Below, one piece after another: positions 6,849 through 8,799 of a stretch of 8,799 nt of DNA (position 1 is the stretch's first letter; each line of letters begins with the position of its first letter). The DNA lies in contig DBFL01000029.1 of NCBI GenBank assembly GCA_002294285.1, forward strand, positions 527 to 9,325, in the 5' to 3' direction. Made by a program: the position numbers and the translations under genes. Source of the DNA: Candidatus Neomicrothrix sp. UBA881 (GTDB taxonomy: Bacteria; Actinomycetota; Acidimicrobiia; Acidimicrobiales; MedAcidi-G1). The notes under the pieces are model-generated. The model was not told the origin of the DNA, did no database searches, and worked only from the letters and a program-made list of their open reading frames with translations.

Positions 6849-7697
6849 GTGTCTAGATCAACTGTTCCTGATATACGACAGCATAAAAGTGCTACTGGTT
6901 CTAAACGTTTAGTAATGGTTACTGCTTATGATGCACCTGGAGCGCGCATGGTTGATGAGGCCGGCGTTGACATGATTCTTGTTGGTGATTCCTTGGCTAT
7001 GGTTGTTCTTGGTTATGATGACACGCTTCAAGTAACAGTTGATGATATTGCTCATCACACTGCCGCTGTTTCACGAACTAAACCTTCAGCGCTAATTGTT
7101 GCAGATTTACCTTGGCTTAGTTACCACATTTCAATTGAAGAGACAGTTAAAAATGCGGCCAAACTAATTAGAGCAGGTGCAAATGCAATAAAGCTAGAGG
7201 GTGGACGAAGGCGAATTCCAATGATCGAAGCACTCATTTCTGCCGAAATTCCTGTAATGGGTCACATAGGCCTAACTCCGCAGTCAATAAATGCAATGGG
7301 TGGGTTTAAAGTTCAGGCCAGAGACACAGAAGGAGCTTTAGATTTAGTTTCAGCTGCTAAAGCTCTGCAACATGCTGGTTGTTTTTCACTTGTGCTTGAA
7401 GGTGTACCTTCACAAGTAGCCTCAATGGTTACGAATTCAGTTGACATCCCAACAATTGGTATTGGAGCTGGACCCGATTGCGATGGTCAAGTATTAGTTT
7501 TTCATGATTTATTAGGTTTTGAAAAGAAAATTATGCCAAAGTTTGTTAGAAACTATGCTCAATTTCATGTCGATGGTGTTTCCGCATTAGGTGATTTTGT
7601 TGATGACGTAAGATCTGGCTCTTTTCCTTCTGAAAATGAGTCATATTGTTTAAACTCGGAAACTTCAGAAGAACTTGGCCTTTATGGAGCCATGTAA
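6849..7697 (+). CDS. panB: 3-methyl-2-oxobutanoate hydroxymethyltransferase (ketopantoate synthase)
   Basis: Transfers a hydroxymethyl group from 5,10-methylene-tetrahydrofolate to 2-oxoisovalerate, giving ketopantoate, the first committed step toward pantothenate and CoA. TIM-barrel enzyme, 282 residues, normal length. By alignment in mind with the E. coli enzyme, the Mg ligands are D47 (VGDS), D86 (ADLP) and E117 (KLEGG), and the catalytic glutamate is E184 (VLEGVP). GHIGLTPQS (138-146), GGFKVQ (151-156) and IGIGAG (203-208) are also conserved. The GTG start follows AAAGGAG (6833-6839) at 9 bases. It stands alone between the DUF5318 gene and rpsF, with no panC or panD nearby. Its leader carries a possible promoter and a bulged hairpin that suggests RNA-level control. 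Confidence 0.97.
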   Translation: MSRSTVPDIRQHKSATGSKRLVMVTAYDAPGARMVDEAGVDMILVGDSLAMVVLGYDDTLQVTVDDIAHHTAAVSRTKPSALIVADLPWLSYHISIEETVKNAAKLIRAGANAIKLEGGRRRIPMIEALISAEIPVMGHIGLTPQSINAMGGFKVQARDTEGALDLVSAAKALQHAGCFSLVLEGVPSQVASMVTNSVDIPTIGIGAGPDCDGQVLVFHDLLGFEKKIMPKFVRNYAQFHVDGVSALGDFVDDVRSGSFPSENESYCLNSETSEELGLYGAM

Positions 7698-7701
7698 ATT
7701 T

Positions 7702-7731
7702 TTGTCACACCTATCAAGCAATATTTATGTT
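7702..7731 (+). promoter_or_regulatory. Possible upstream promoter of rpsF
   Basis: TTGTCA (7702-7707, five of six bases matching a -35 consensus) is followed after 18 bases by TATGTT (7726-7731, four of six for a -10). Transcription would start near 7738, giving a leader of about 130 bases that includes all the hairpins before rpsF. It competes with the nearer candidate at 7777-7803. Confidence 0.3.
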
Positions 7732-7776
7732 ATGGAAAAATTGTTTGGCAACGCACATACCGACGTTAACCTTAAT

Positions 7777-7803
7777 TTGTTATTAAATCGGGTAAGATAT
7801 ATT
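7777..7803 (+). promoter_or_regulatory. Possible proximal promoter of rpsF
   Basis: TTGTTA (7777-7782) and TATATT (7798-7803, five of six for a -10 box) are separated by 15 bases, shorter than ideal. Transcription would begin near 7810, the first base of the first leader hairpin. The overlapping TAAGAT (7793-7798) is another possible -10 box. Confidence 0.35.
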
Positions 7804-7809
7804 TCCCCT

Positions 7810-7850
7810 GCCCCATAAGGGGCTCTAGACAAGCAAAGGGTTTGTTTAGA
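7810..7850 (+). promoter_or_regulatory. Structured rpsF leader: two adjacent hairpins
   Basis: Hairpin 1 is a perfect GCCCC/GGGGC stem with loop AUAA (7810-7823). Hairpin 2 begins on the next base: arm UCUAGACAAG (7824-7833), loop CAAAGGG (7834-7840) and arm UUUGUUUAGA (7841-7850), ten pairs including two G-U wobbles. The ribosome binding site AGGAGG starts six bases later (7856). No U-run follows hairpin 1, so it is not a standard terminator. A role in autoregulation of the ribosomal protein operon is plausible but inferred. Confidence 0.55.
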
Positions 7851-7873
7851 TCCGTAGGAGGTGAGTGCCTGTT

Positions 7874-8218
7874 ATGCGGGCTTATGAATTAATGATTATT
7901 TTTGATGGCGATCTTGATGAAGAAGCCATCAATGGTTATTTGACCAATGTTACTTCTGTAATAGAGAGTGAAAATGGCAAGGTTGTAAATCTTCTAAATA
8001 CTGAGCCGTGGGGTAGACGTAAGTTTAGTTATCGCATTAACCATAAGTGGGAAGGTTTTTATGTTGTTCTTGAGATAGCTACCCAGGCTTCAAATATTGA
8101 TTCGAGTGATCGTATTCTTCGCTTAGCTGATAGAAGTGAAGTAGTTAGACATAAAATTATTCGTTTACCAGATGATGAAGCTGTAAAACGTGGTCTTCTA
8201 GAAGGGGCAACTGCTTAA
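7874..8218 (+). CDS. rpsF: 30S ribosomal protein S6
   Basis: Small-subunit protein that binds the central domain of 16S rRNA as a partner of S18, encoded two genes downstream. The 114 residues from this ATG contain the family start MRAYELMIIFD and the conserved WGRRKFSYRI (46-55), GFYVVLEI (61-68) and VVRHKIIRL (90-98). Two starts compete. GTG at 7865 lies only 3 bases after AGGAGG, while ATG at 7874 lies 12 bases after it. The ATG is chosen because S6 proteins normally begin with M-R-x-Y-E; starting at GTG would add only M-P-V. The gene leads a rpsF-ssb-rpsR cluster, with ssb 24 bases downstream. The leader is structured and may mediate feedback by S6 with S18. Confidence 0.95.
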   Translation: MRAYELMIIFDGDLDEEAINGYLTNVTSVIESENGKVVNLLNTEPWGRRKFSYRINHKWEGFYVVLEIATQASNIDSSDRILRLADRSEVVRHKIIRLPDDEAVKRGLLEGATA

Positions 8219-8242
8219 AGAGCAATTTGAATTGGAGTAGAT

Positions 8243-8680
8243 ATGGCATTTGATAATACGGTAACAATTGTTGGAAACGTGACACGTGATCCGGAGTTAA
8301 GGTATACGCCAGCTGGTGCAGCTGTAGCTAATTTTGGGGTCGCCTGGAATCGAAAAGGTCAAAACGACGAGGACGTCGTGTCATTTTTTGATGTTACGTG
8401 TTGGAGGAATCTTGCTGAGAATGTTTCTGAATCAATTAGTAAGGGTTCCCGTGTCATTGTTTATGGACGTTTAGATCAAAGATCTTGGGAAAACCAAGAT
8501 GGAGAGCGAAGGTCGAAAGTAGAAATTGTTGCCGATGACGTCGCTCCTAGTTTGAAATGGGCCACAGCTGATTTAACTCGTAATGAGTTTAGAGGTGGAG
8601 ATGGCGGCGGAGACAGTAGTGTCAACGATTCAAGTGCAGCAGAGAACGCACCTACATATTCAGATGAGGAACCCTTTTAA
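8243..8680 (+). CDS. ssb: Single-stranded DNA-binding protein
   Basis: Coats single-stranded DNA during replication and repair, normally as a tetramer. The OB-fold occupies about residues 1-105: NTVTIVGNVTRDPELRYT at 5-22, VSFFDVTCWRNLAENV (46-61), KGSRVIVYGRL (67-77). W35, F48/F49, W54 and W82 are likely base-stacking aromatics. A Gly/Asp/Ser-rich flexible linker (about 117-138) leads to the acidic tip SDEEPF (140-145), which recruits partner proteins. At 145 residues it has a short linker. The ATG has GGAG 5 bases upstream. Its stop overlaps the rpsR start (TAATG), fitting the conserved rpsF-ssb-rpsR operon. Confidence 0.97.
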   Translation: MAFDNTVTIVGNVTRDPELRYTPAGAAVANFGVAWNRKGQNDEDVVSFFDVTCWRNLAENVSESISKGSRVIVYGRLDQRSWENQDGERRSKVEIVADDVAPSLKWATADLTRNEFRGGDGGGDSSVNDSSAAENAPTYSDEEPF

Positions 8681-8799
8681 TGGCACGCAGAGAAATGAAG
8701 AATTCTCAATTCGATGAAAACAATGGTCGAGTAAGAAGAGCAAAGGTAAGCCCTTTGACAATTGGCAAAATAGATTATGTCGACTACAAAGACACTGAT
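8680..8799 (+). CDS. rpsR: 30S ribosomal protein S18, N-terminal fragment (cut by window edge)
   Basis: Partner of S6 in the small subunit. Forty codons are visible. The identifying block is RAKVSPLTIGKIDYVDYKDTD (two runs at residues 20-29 and 30-40), matching the S18 core that normally continues into LLRKF. Where many S18 proteins have a CxxC zinc pair (VCPFC), this one has VSPLT, so the visible part is a cysteine-free form. The ATG overlaps the ssb stop as TAATG, with GAGGA (8666-8670) inside the end of ssb serving as ribosome binding site 9 bases away. rplI and dnaB would be expected next, off the edge. Confidence 0.92.
   Translation, partial: MARREMKNSQFDENNGRVRRAKVSPLTIGKIDYVDYKDTD

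Noticed and set aside
7727..7786. Nineteen-codon open frame in the panB-rpsF spacer.
   Set aside because: No ribosome binding site, no recognisable peptide, and it overlaps candidate promoter and hairpin sequences.
7810..7823. GCCCC/GGGGC hairpin as a Rho-independent terminator for panB.
   Set aside because: No U-tract follows on the plus strand, and on the minus strand the downstream sequence has no clean U-run either. A leader structure fits better.

Overview
The window looks like an origin-proximal segment of a low-GC actinobacterial chromosome, probably from a marine lineage related to Acidimicrobiia. The phylum call rests on gene content and order. A DUF6049-type secreted/membrane protein, trxB and trxA run on the minus strand, divergent from pcnA, and a DUF5318 zinc-ribbon protein and rpsF-ssb-rpsR run on the plus strand. 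From memory, this is the order seen near dnaA in Streptomyces; in Mycobacterium the same genes are split to either side of the origin. The class and habitat are inferred from AT-rich coding sequence and from protein style, and are not proven.

Layout. The left half, read right to left from about 3882, is a tight minus-strand run: DUF6049-like protein, DegV-family lipid-binding protein, a two-helix membrane protein, thioredoxin reductase (trxB), then after an 89-base gap the start of thioredoxin (trxA), cut by the window edge. A 148-base divergent intergenic region (3883-4030) separates it from the plus-strand half. That half holds a class II histone-deacetylase-like amidohydrolase whose stop overlaps the start of the CCA-adding enzyme gene (pcnA), a DUF5318 gene, panB (pantothenate synthesis), and the rpsF-ssb-rpsR cluster, cut inside rpsR. 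No mobile element, CRISPR array, tRNA or rRNA gene was seen. No stretch over 300 bases lacks a gene.

How the genes fit together. TrxB and TrxA form a redox pair. PcnA matures tRNA 3' ends. RpsF and RpsR are neighbouring 30S proteins co-expressed with the replication/repair protein SSB, a classic bacterial arrangement. PanB is the first committed step toward pantothenate and CoA, and sits alone here without panC or panD.

The most interesting signals are regulatory. Immediately before the panB ribosome binding site lies an 11-bp hairpin with exactly one unpaired adenosine on each arm, closely resembling the description of the 'pan' RNA motif. The rpsF leader contains two back-to-back hairpins and an ACCGA element. 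Other oddities are a CCA-adding enzyme whose HD domain has lost its metal-binding signature, an S18 whose visible N-terminal segment has no cysteine, and DegV plus a small membrane protein occupying the slot where murJ and a sigma factor usually sit.
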